Assembly (NCBI GenBank): GCA_948579315.1
Contig: CAPAOL010000015.1
Span: 1 to 64,000, forward strand
Reading direction: 5' to 3'
Source: an uncultured Phocaeicola sp.
GTDB lineage: Bacteria; Bacteroidota; Bacteroidia; Bacteroidales; Bacteroidaceae
DNA length: 64,000 nucleotides
Part shown: positions 56,457 to 64,000 of the stretch, in pieces
How the letters are laid out: each line of letters begins with the position of its first letter
How positions within the stretch are numbered: the first letter of the stretch is position 1
Notes under the pieces: generated by a model
The model's input: the letters and a program-made list of their open reading frames with translations, nothing else
Databases searched by the model: none
Told to the model about the DNA's origin: nothing
Made by a program: the position numbers and the translations under genes

Positions 56457-59400
56457 TTAGAAATTCATGTTTACACCGATCATAAATGAACGGGTACGCG
56501 GATAGTAATTGGTGCGTCTGTCCATACCCGGTTCCAAGCCTCCAAGGTTGATTTCCGGATCACGACCGGAGTAACCGGTAATGGTGAATACATTATTACA
56601 AGTAGCGTATAGCTTGAGCGAGTTTATCCAGTTACCAATTTTGCCGAAAGTATATCCCAATGAAACCGAGGACAGACGGAAATAACTACCGTTCTCTATC
56701 CAGCGATTGGATGGTGCTTGAGATTGTGTGTCTGTAGCACGGTGTTCGGTAGCTACGCTTTTTAATACATTGCGGCCTTCTTTCACAAAAGAAACATTAG
56801 AGTATTGTTCTGCAGTGGCGTTGTAGATATCTTGTCCAAGAACACCAGTAAAGAATAAATCGAGATTCCAGTTCTTGTATTGGAAGTTATTGCTCCAGCC
56901 TAAATTTAAATCAGGTTGTGCACAGCCGGTAATAGTACGGTCTCTATCAGTTTCAGGATCTGTGGTCGTTTCGCCTGTACGCTCACCCGTTTCAGGATCG
57001 TGTACATAAAAGATGGATACTCCTTGGTTATTGTAGCCGGCCCATTCGTAGGTGTAGAAGGTGCCGATAGGATGTCCTTCCATGATGCGCTGTACGTCTG
57101 CATTTGAAGAATAACCTGCGATTTCAGGATCGGCTGCACGGATATAATCTACGGAATATTCACTGTTGGATATACTTTCTACGTTATTTTTATTATGAGA
57201 TAAGTTCAAACTGGTTTGCCAAGAGAAATTTTTTGTTTGTATAGGAGTGGCATTAATGGTAAATTCAATACCTTTATTGCTGATATCTCCCACATTGGCC
57301 GGCATGGTTCCGAAAGGATAGCGGTTTGTGGAAACCTCGTAAGTGTATATCAGGTCGCTGGTACGCTTGTCATAGTATTCGATGGTTCCTCCTAATCTGC
57401 CTCCAAAGAAGCTGAAGTCCAGCCCGATGTTCAACATGGCTGTACGTTCCCATTTTAGGTCTGGATTGGCATTTGAGGCGGCTGCCAGGGTATGGTAACT
57501 ATTCTGTGTGCCATTGGCGTTTGTATAGTTGAACCAACCTGAAGTACTGTAAGTCTGGATAGCCGAATAAGCTCCGAATCCGAGTGAGTTACCACTAACA
57601 CCATAACCAACACGGAACTTCAAGTCATCGAAAACATTTAAATCTTTGATGAACTTTTCTTCGCTCATACGCCATGCCAACGATGCAGATGGAAAAGTTC
57701 CCCAACGGTTGTTCTTTCCAAAAGCAGAGGAGCCGTCACGGCGAATTGTTGCTTGAAGCAGGTATTTGCTGTTGAAGGAGTAGTTGATACGTCCATAAAA
57801 TGAGATCATACGTAAAGTTTCCAAATGACCGTTATTATTGCTGGTGATACCGCCATTCTGCCAATCCATTTTATTGGCAAGGTTCAGATTATAAAAGGTG
57901 GTGTTATCATTGTAAAAGTCGTAGACATCCAGACCGAAACTGTCATTGTCATCATTCTGTTCCCATGAATAACCGGCCATCAGGCCCAGTTTGTGGATAT
58001 TGGCGAATGTATGATCATAGTTTATGTATGTTTCAAGAATTTTTTTCTTGTTTTCTGTTGCAATACGTTTAGCTTCGCCATTTCGGGTGTTATATTGGGA
58101 TTTGCTGGTATGGTATTCGTTCCATATATATTGTTCGTCTTGATAGGAAAGACTTAAGTTCCATTTCAAGTCCTTAGTGATATCTAAAGTACCTTTGGCT
58201 GTTCCTTGAAGGAGTTTCTTGTTATTTTCAAAAGTATCTTCATTGATCATGGATACAGGATTGAAGTTTTGGGAGATAGTTTTGTCGCTATACCAAGAAC
58301 CGTCTGCATTGGTGACAGGAACTAGTGGAGAATAATAATTCATGGCATCGAATACGGATTGGCCATCTTTGGCGGAATCAACGGTAGTACCTTTTGATTG
58401 TGCGGCATTCACGTTAAAGGCTAAGGTGAGCCGATCATTCAGTGCTTTGGTTTGCAAGAATGCGCGGCCGCCGAAACGCTCGAAATCTGTACCACGTACG
58501 ATACCTTGTTTGTTTTGATAACTCATGCTGGCACTGTATTGAGTCTTTTCTGAACCGCCATTGATAGAAACGTTGTGGTTATGACTGATTGCTGTGCGCA
58601 GTACTTCATCGTTCCAATTGGTGTTTGCTCCTTTGTCATTCGGAAGAGTGATGTTATTTTCCTTGGCATAGGTGCGGAGTTCGTCGGCAGTCATCATATC
58701 TAAACGCTTGGCAATGTTGTCAAATGCAAGATATGCGCTGTAGTTTACAGAAGTGTGCTCACTTTTACTACCTTTTTTGGTGGTAATCAAGATTACACCG
58801 TTAGCAGCCTTGGAGCCATAAATAGCCGTTGCAGAAGCGTCACGAAGTACGTCAATGCTTTCAATATCTTCGGGAGCAATCAGACTTAATGACATACCGG
58901 GAATACCGTCAATAACATAATAAGGTTCCATTGCCGCACCGGTACGCAGAGAAGAAGCCCCACGTAAAGAGATAGAAGCTGTACCAGAAGTCGGGTCGCT
59001 GCTTTGTACTACCGTCAAACCAGGGACTTTACCTTGCAACAACTGTCCAGGGTCAGAATAAACTCCTACATTCAGTTTGTCTGCTTTCACAGTGGTAATG
59101 GAGCTGGTTACATCCTTACGACTCATACTGCCATAACCTACTACCACAACTTCATCTAATGTTTTAGAATCTTCTTCCATAATAATCTTCAAAGAAGATC
59201 CTTTTACTGTAATTTCCTGGGTAGTGTAACCCACGTAAGAGAATACGAGTGTCTTTCCTTGTGCTACATTCAGTGTAAACTGTCCGTTAAAGTCAGTGAT
59301 AACACCGTTGGTAGTACCTTTTTCGACTACATTCACTCCGATAAGGGGTTCTCCGGTCTTGTCTGTGACAATACCGTTAACTTGATTTTGAGCAAATGCC

Positions 59401-59480
59401 AGTGTACTGTTTAATAGGAGTAATGCAAAGACTACTATCTGTGCAAATGTCCTTTGGGTTAGAGATTGTACGTTTAGCAT
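56457..59480 (-). CDS. SusC-family TonB-dependent outer-membrane transporter
   Basis: The 1007-aa protein has a signal peptide (cleavage near LAFAQN), N-terminal VNGIVTDKTGEPLIGVNVVE, the signature LDEVVVVGYGSMSRKDVTSS, a plug (LRDASATAIYGSKAANGVIL) and a barrel ending FMIGVNMNF. It imports the oligosaccharide bound by the adjacent SusD. The 75-nt gap to the preceding acetyltransferase gene contains no TAnnTTTG box on the - strand, so it is likely in the same transcript. Confidence 0.96.
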   Translation of the reverse strand: MLNVQSLTQRTFAQIVVFALLLLNSTLAFAQNQVNGIVTDKTGEPLIGVNVVEKGTTNGVITDFNGQFTLNVAQGKTLVFSYVGYTTQEITVKGSSLKIIMEEDSKTLDEVVVVGYGSMSRKDVTSSITTVKADKLNVGVYSDPGQLLQGKVPGLTVVQSSDPTSGTASISLRGASSLRTGAAMEPYYVIDGIPGMSLSLIAPEDIESIDVLRDASATAIYGSKAANGVILITTKKGSKSEHTSVNYSAYLAFDNIAKRLDMMTADELRTYAKENNITLPNDKGANTNWNDEVLRTAISHNHNVSINGGSEKTQYSASMSYQNKQGIVRGTDFERFGGRAFLQTKALNDRLTLAFNVNAAQSKGTTVDSAKDGQSVFDAMNYYSPLVPVTNADGSWYSDKTISQNFNPVSMINEDTFENNKKLLQGTAKGTLDITKDLKWNLSLSYQDEQYIWNEYHTSKSQYNTRNGEAKRIATENKKKILETYINYDHTFANIHKLGLMAGYSWEQNDDNDSFGLDVYDFYNDNTTFYNLNLANKMDWQNGGITSNNNGHLETLRMISFYGRINYSFNSKYLLQATIRRDGSSAFGKNNRWGTFPSASLAWRMSEEKFIKDLNVFDDLKFRVGYGVSGNSLGFGAYSAIQTYSTSGWFNYTNANGTQNSYHTLAAASNANPDLKWERTAMLNIGLDFSFFGGRLGGTIEYYDKRTSDLIYTYEVSTNRYPFGTMPANVGDISNKGIEFTINATPIQTKNFSWQTSLNLSHNKNNVESISNSEYSVDYIRAADPEIAGYSSNADVQRIMEGHPIGTFYTYEWAGYNNQGVSIFYVHDPETGERTGETTTDPETDRDRTITGCAQPDLNLGWSNNFQYKNWNLDLFFTGVLGQDIYNATAEQYSNVSFVKEGRNVLKSVATEHRATDTQSQAPSNRWIENGSYFRLSSVSLGYTFGKIGNWINSLKLYATCNNVFTITGYSGRDPEINLGGLEPGMDRRTNYYPRTRSFMIGVNMNF

Positions 59481-59555
59481 AGAATTTAATTTTGGTTTTG
59501 ATTAATATGTTCTTGTTTAATACTGCATAGTTCTCTATATATTATGAATTGGTTG

Positions 59556-60674
59556 TTACAGTTTGATGTATATTTTCTTAAGATATAGCGGATAACCGAT
59601 ACACCCCAAAAACAGAGTGAAAACGAGGGCGTAGACAGCTGAGGCAAGGTAGGCGTCGGTTATTCCTGAATGAATGGCTGCATAGGCTGCCGCCTTCCAT
59701 CTGGTACTTCCCATCATAATGGCAAGTACTTCGCTCAGTACATAGAGGAATAGGGGGTTGACGCCGAAGATGATGAAGAAGCGGCACCATTTTTGTTTAT
59801 TCCTTATGTCTATATAATACATTAATGTGGCAAGTGACATGGAAGCCGCTCCGCAGGTCACCAGAACAAAAGTAGGAGACCATATTCTTTTATTTAAAGG
59901 CAGCGCATCTGCCAACAAATAGCCGATACTCATCAGAATGAATCCGGTCAAGAACAAACGGAGCACTTTGTTTTCTGTCTGATGGCTTTGTATTATCCAT
60001 TTTCCACATGAAAAACCGATACAAGTGTGGGCGATAGCAGAGAGAGTGCTTACAAATCCTTCCGGATCAATCGGGCTCTTCTGATAGAGATGTGCTTCGC
60101 CGAAAAGTTGCCTGTCAATGATGGATAAAATATTGCTTTCATCGCAGGTATAACCGTTCCCCATGCATAATATGACAGTGTAGCTTACCAGTAAGATAAA
60201 GGTTAATGTGGGGATGAACTTATGATTCATAAATAGGGCTGTAAAAGAAATAACACAGTAACATAAAGCAATGCGTTGTAGTACCCCGGGGATGCGCAGA
60301 TGGACAAAAGGCAGGAAGTCACCTTCACATACATGGTCAAACCAACCGATTGCCCATCCGATGCATAGAATAAGAAATGTGCGTTTCAATATTTTGGTTA
60401 CCACTTGTAGGGAAACGTTGAAATTGAATTTGTTCAATGAAATATATGTTGAAATACCCATGATGAACAGAAAGAAAGGAAAAACCAAGTCACAAGGTGT
60501 CAGTCCGTTCCATGCAGAATGTTGTAAAGGTGCATACGACACTTTGCCTCCTGCATTGTTAACCAGAATCATTCCTGCTACAGTGATGCCCCTGAGTGCA
60601 TCGAGTGACAAAAGCCTCTTTTTAATGGGCAGTGCCTGCTGTGCGGTTTCTGTATCGAGTTCTTTCTTTTTCAT
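59556..60674 (-). CDS. HGSNAT-like multi-pass membrane acetyltransferase (DUF5009 type)
   Basis: The 372-aa polytopic protein (about 10 hydrophobic helices) begins with a short cytoplasmic part and SLDALRGITVAGMILVNN, then QHSAWNGLTPCDLVFPFFLF. The same pattern in human heparan-alpha-glucosaminide N-acetyltransferase contains the active-site His. Here it is His52. HGSNAT moves an acetyl group from cytosolic acetyl-CoA across the membrane to the amino group of a terminal alpha-glucosamine. The gene is 7 nt after GH89, whose enzyme removes alpha-N-acetylglucosamine, so the pair repeats the order of two successive lysosomal steps. Transfer of acetyl to glucosamine by this protein is inference. 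Related bacterial proteins are often labelled only DUF5009 or transporter-like. Confidence 0.8.
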   Translation of the reverse strand: MKKKELDTETAQQALPIKKRLLSLDALRGITVAGMILVNNAGGKVSYAPLQHSAWNGLTPCDLVFPFFLFIMGISTYISLNKFNFNVSLQVVTKILKRTFLILCIGWAIGWFDHVCEGDFLPFVHLRIPGVLQRIALCYCVISFTALFMNHKFIPTLTFILLVSYTVILCMGNGYTCDESNILSIIDRQLFGEAHLYQKSPIDPEGFVSTLSAIAHTCIGFSCGKWIIQSHQTENKVLRLFLTGFILMSIGYLLADALPLNKRIWSPTFVLVTCGAASMSLATLMYYIDIRNKQKWCRFFIIFGVNPLFLYVLSEVLAIMMGSTRWKAAAYAAIHSGITDAYLASAVYALVFTLFLGCIGYPLYLKKIYIKL

Positions 60675-60681
60675 CTTACTA

Positions 60682-62934
60682 TCAATTGTTTATCAATGTT
60701 ATAGCCTCTTTCGCTACTTCTATACAATCACCTTCGGCAGATGCCGCATAGGTGTTCTTTGCCAGTGTCCATGGTTCTTCCAGGGCATACCAATCTATGG
60801 TCATGGCTGGATTATCGGCAGTGGGGGTTGATGAATTACCTACTGGCAGTACAGGAAGTTTGCCATCCAGTTGGTCTTGCAGTACTTGCCAGTATTTTTC
60901 CCAACGTTTATAATAAAAGTCGCGCAGTAGTCCGTTCCATTCTTTATGGGCATAATCTCGTAACTTGCCGATGTCGGCGCAGTAACGGTTTCCCCATGTG
61001 GTGATTTGTACGCGGGCATTCCATTCGTAGAGGTCTTTCTCTTCAGATGTACTTCCTAGATTGCGCGCTTGTTGAATCCAGTTCCCTACTTTGAATTCTT
61101 TGCGTGTGCCCAACAGTTTGTCTTGCATTATCAGTAGTTCCAAGAACTGTCGGGTATGTGTGGCATAACTTTTTTTATCGAAGCTTTTAAAGTCGGCAAC
61201 AGCGTAATTGTACACTATTCGGGCACGGTCGGCAATGGCTTGTCGGGTGATATCAACTAGATCATATTCAAAGTTGTTGTTACCGCGATATTTGTGTGCC
61301 ACGCTCACCATCAGTCGTGCGGCTTCTGCTGTGGTAGTGGGGTCGTAATAGTTGCACATTTTGCTCCAGCTGGATGCTTGGAAATTATTCAGTGATGGGC
61401 GCCCGCAAAAGATACTTTCGTGAGGACCTTGTTGGTTGTTGCCTGCCGGACAGTTGTAGATGCCGTTTGCCAAGATTTGCCAAGCTTGCCAGATAGATTC
61501 ATCGTCTGTGCCATAGCGTGCGCGGATGTATTGTTTTATCCATTCTTCTTTGGTAAACTTTTCTGCACGCCAAGGTAGTTCGCACATCAGTTCGAACATA
61601 ATGGGATTATTTTCAATGCCTTCCATTGTCAGACCGATGCCTTTTAGCTGAGCGGCCAGTGGGTTGTCTTTGGTCAGGTAAAAATTATGAAGAAGTTGGT
61701 CCATCCTTCCATGCAAACCCACGTTCCCACCGAAATTTTCCAACAGGCAGAACAACCAGTTGTGTTCTTCGTATCCTTTGTCTCGTTTCCATATAGAGGG
61801 AATGCCCCACATGGGACGACATTCGCTAAATAAATCAAGGATGAGCAGATCGCCGGGATTCAGCGCTTTCATCATTTCCGGGCGTGGATTTTCTGTCCAT
61901 CCCTGCACCACCCACACAGCTTTTGGATTAGCCTTCTTCATTGCGTCCATAATAGCCCTGCCGGCTTTGCCGAAGTCTAGTCCGGCAGGCAAGCTTTTGG
62001 CTTCATGAAAAGGATCGATGGAGTAGTAGTCACTTGTTCCATACAGCTTTTCGGTTTCTTCGTAAAAAAGGCTGGCAATCTGGGTAAACTTGGGATCGTC
62101 GGGCAGTAAGATTCCCGGCCGGTCAAATCCGTTCCATTTGTTGAGAGTGCTTTGGGCGGATTCCGAGGAAGTGTTGCTTAATGTTTTCTCTTCTTTTCCA
62201 CCATCAATACGTTTTCCCAAATCCAGTTTGGAGGGGATCATACCCGAGTAACCGGGCAGTACGGGGTGCATTCCCCATTCTTTCATTCGTTTCAATATTT
62301 TTTTCTGCAAGTCTTCTTGCTGTTTATACCAACTATCGGGGTTAGGGCCTCCCCAGCCTTCCAAATTGTTCATTTCCCACCAGGCAAGGAATGCTGGTCC
62401 GGCAATAAAATCATTGATTTGCTGTTTGGAAAATCCTAAGCGGAGTAATAGGTTACGCCACACACATTCATGTCCTACGGCAGCAAGTGGCAGGTTGATG
62501 CCATGCAGTGCCATCCAATCCAGTTCCTCTTCCCAACGTTTCCAATCCCAAAATGCCATGGAGTAGGAGTAGGTGCAGTAATTGAAATCGTAACGCAGGG
62601 CCAGATTTGTTTCGTGGCGTTCTTTACGGAAGACGGGAGGAAGAACATTGGGTAGTGAGGCATGCATACCGTTCCATGACAGGTGGATTCCGGCATGATA
62701 CTTTAAGTACCAGTTGATTCCGGTTGCTATATTAATATAGGTATTGCCTCGTATCACTACCTTGTCGCCTTTTTGGTCCAACTCGAAAAAGTCATTTGGG
62801 CTTTTGTGTAGTTCGACTACGAACTTGTCCGATGCTCCCTTGTCTATCCTTTCCAGCATTCCCTTGATGGGGTTTGCCAGTATACCGGAGGAGAGTAATA
62901 TCAGCCAGCTCAATAATAAGAATGTGTTTTTCAT
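60682..62934 (-). CDS. GH89 alpha-N-acetylglucosaminidase
   Basis: This secreted enzyme of about 750 aa resembles human NAGLU. The start at 62934 (MKNTFLLLSWLILLSSGILA) gives a proper signal peptide. An in-frame start 4 codons upstream is also possible. Domains follow the family: N-terminal alpha/beta part, then the barrel with RYDFNYCTYSYSMAFWDW, WMALHGINLPLAAVGHE and VLPGYSGMIPSKL, then the C-terminal helical domain. The two catalytic glutamates are predicted in IDPFHEAKS (Glu315, counted from 62946) and LTMEGIENNP (Glu442), as in NAGLU. It removes terminal alpha-GlcNAc. It is the first gene after the partial HTCS, and its cotranscribed partner is the HGSNAT-like protein. Confidence 0.93.
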   Translation of the reverse strand: MKNTFLLLSWLILLSSGILANPIKGMLERIDKGASDKFVVELHKSPNDFFELDQKGDKVVIRGNTYINIATGINWYLKYHAGIHLSWNGMHASLPNVLPPVFRKERHETNLALRYDFNYCTYSYSMAFWDWKRWEEELDWMALHGINLPLAAVGHECVWRNLLLRLGFSKQQINDFIAGPAFLAWWEMNNLEGWGGPNPDSWYKQQEDLQKKILKRMKEWGMHPVLPGYSGMIPSKLDLGKRIDGGKEEKTLSNTSSESAQSTLNKWNGFDRPGILLPDDPKFTQIASLFYEETEKLYGTSDYYSIDPFHEAKSLPAGLDFGKAGRAIMDAMKKANPKAVWVVQGWTENPRPEMMKALNPGDLLILDLFSECRPMWGIPSIWKRDKGYEEHNWLFCLLENFGGNVGLHGRMDQLLHNFYLTKDNPLAAQLKGIGLTMEGIENNPIMFELMCELPWRAEKFTKEEWIKQYIRARYGTDDESIWQAWQILANGIYNCPAGNNQQGPHESIFCGRPSLNNFQASSWSKMCNYYDPTTTAEAARLMVSVAHKYRGNNNFEYDLVDITRQAIADRARIVYNYAVADFKSFDKKSYATHTRQFLELLIMQDKLLGTRKEFKVGNWIQQARNLGSTSEEKDLYEWNARVQITTWGNRYCADIGKLRDYAHKEWNGLLRDFYYKRWEKYWQVLQDQLDGKLPVLPVGNSSTPTADNPAMTIDWYALEEPWTLAKNTYAASAEGDCIEVAKEAITLINN

Positions 62935-62958
62935 ATACATTTGCATTTTTGTTTTTTA

Positions 62959-62966
62959 CAAATGTA
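62959..62966 (-). promoter_or_regulatory. -7 box of the GH89/GH92 PUL operon
   Basis: On the - strand this reads TACATTTG, a full TAnnTTTG match, 24 nt before the ATG at 62934. It lies in the 82-94 nt gap after the HTCS stop. No clear TTG at -33, and no 22-bp direct repeat like that at 41687, was found. Confidence 0.5.
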
Positions 62967-63028
62967 AGGGAAACAAAGCTTTTTATAGGAGAATATGGTG
63001 CACAAATGGAGTAAAATAGTAAAGTGAA

Positions 63029-64000
63029 CTATTTTTTTCCAAAATATTCGCTTGGAAGTACTCCAAACAGTTCTTTGAAGCATTTTGTGAAATATTTAGG
63101 GTCGTTAAAACCTACGGCATATGCGATTTCTGCAACAGAAATGTCACATTCTACTTTGGTTAAAGTGTCTTTTGCCACATTTAATCGGTAGTTTCTCATG
63201 AATTGACCAATGGATTGCCCTGTCAAAGATTGTAATTTCTGATTGACTAAGGTTTTGCTGTATCCCATATCGCGGATAAAGCGCTCTAAGTTATAATCCG
63301 AGTCGGCATAATGTTCTTTCATTAAATTGATTGCCGATGTCATAAATGTGTTGTCTTTGGAACTAGCGTTTATATTCAATGTTTCACAATTCATACTAGT
63401 GGAGAACATGGATTTGTATTTCTGGCGTAAGGCAAGTATATTTCGGATACGTAATCTTAGAATAACCTCATCAAATGGTTTGCACAGATATTCATCTACT
63501 CCTATTTCATAGCTGATTCTTTCTTGGGCTTCAGACCGGAGGGCAGTGAGCATGAGAAAGGGGATGTGGGAAGTAGCCAGATTAGCTTTTACCCGGCGGG
63601 ATAATTCATTCCCGTCCATGACGGGCATCATCAGGTCGCTGACAATCAAATCAATCGTTTCTCTTTGAATCAAGTAAAGAGCTTCTGCACCGTTCTGTGC
63701 TTCTTTTAATTGATAATTGTTTTTGAGAATGGAACAAATATAAGTACGCATATCTGCATTATCTTCAACAATGAGGATGGTTTCCTTTTTCTCGTTTCCA
63801 TTGGCAGGAATGGAAAGTGGATGTTCATTCTGCTCATATTTTTCTTTTTCTGATTTGGCTTGGGGGATACCTTTTTCCAAAGGTAATAGTATTCTGAAGA
63901 AAGCTCCTTGCTTGGGATTGTTTCCTGCATAGATGTTGCCTCCGTGCAGAGAAATGATTTTCTTACATAAGAATAGTCCGATTCCTGTGCTGCTTTGTCC
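63029..64000 (-). CDS. Hybrid two-component system sensor/regulator (HTCS), N-terminal part beyond the window
   Basis: This is the C-terminal about 324 residues of an HTCS. The frame runs without stop to the window edge. At the edge it encodes the end of the kinase ATPase domain (SSTGIGLFLCKKIISLHGG, then GAFFRILLPLEKG). A receiver (TILIVEDNADMRTYICSIL, LIVSDLMMPVMDG) and an AraC-type helix-turn-helix (DISVAEIAYAVGFNDPKYFT) follow, ending LPSEYFGKK. The sensor and propeller part lies to the right of the window. It is upstream of and co-directional with the GH89-to-phosphatase operon and is the likely activator. Confidence 0.93.
   Translation of the reverse strand, partial: GQSSTGIGLFLCKKIISLHGGNIYAGNNPKQGAFFRILLPLEKGIPQAKSEKEKYEQNEHPLSIPANGNEKKETILIVEDNADMRTYICSILKNNYQLKEAQNGAEALYLIQRETIDLIVSDLMMPVMDGNELSRRVKANLATSHIPFLMLTALRSEAQERISYEIGVDEYLCKPFDEVILRLRIRNILALRQKYKSMFSTSMNCETLNINASSKDNTFMTSAINLMKEHYADSDYNLERFIRDMGYSKTLVNQKLQSLTGQSIGQFMRNYRLNVAKDTLTKVECDISVAEIAYAVGFNDPKYFTKCFKELFGVLPSEYFGKK

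Noticed and set aside
46088..62934. Heparan sulfate PUL
   Set aside because: GH89 and HGSNAT-like genes recall heparan breakdown, but no sulfatase, heparinase lyase or GH88 is seen, while mannosidases, GDPD and phosphatase are present.

Overview
The window looks like a chromosome segment of a gut Bacteroidales bacterium (Bacteroides or Phocaeicola type). The signs are SusC/SusD pairs, hybrid two-component systems (HTCS) fused to AraC domains, many signal-peptide or lipobox glycoside hydrolases, Bacteroides-type -7 boxes (TAnnTTTG), low GC and few Shine-Dalgarno sites. No rRNA, tRNA or CRISPR array was seen. Species assignment is inference.

Region 1 (1-19509, + strand) is a pectin-type polysaccharide utilization locus (PUL). 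A decayed SusD remnant lies at the left edge. An HTCS follows, then a run of enzymes (GH28, acetylesterase-like hydrolase, GH95, GH3, SGNH/rhamnogalacturonan acetylesterase-like, CE8 pectin methylesterase), then SusC and SusD. Two enzymes are broken: GH3 has one in-frame amber codon, and the SGNH esterase has a nonsense codon plus an internal deletion.

Region 2 (19510-32000) is a junction and housekeeping stretch. It holds a palindrome-rich spacer, a tag glycosylase gene split by an IS256-family element with an 8-bp target duplication, an iron or haem uptake set (TonB receptor, DUF4374 lipoprotein, PepSY membrane protein), CorA, AhpC-AhpF and a LacI-family regulator.

Region 3 (32057-45840) is a second PUL: a surface-glycan-binding-type lipoprotein, SusC, SusD and two GH30 enzymes on the - strand, divergent from an HTCS on the + strand. 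The divergent spacer holds two identical 11-bp direct repeats 22 bp apart beside a -7 box, a good candidate HTCS operator.

Region 4 (46088-64000, - strand) is a third PUL with an unusual gene set: partial HTCS, GH89 alpha-N-acetylglucosaminidase, an HGSNAT-like membrane acetyltransferase, SusC, SusD, glycerophosphodiester phosphodiesterase, GH92, GH28, GH92 and a histidine (inositol-polyphosphate-type) phosphatase. Together these suggest removal of alpha-mannose, N-acetylation and release of alpha-glucosamine, and cleavage of phosphodiester and phosphomonoester bonds. I propose an inositol-phosphate glycan (GPI-anchor or plant GIPC-like) as substrate. This is the most interesting hypothesis in the window and is unproven.
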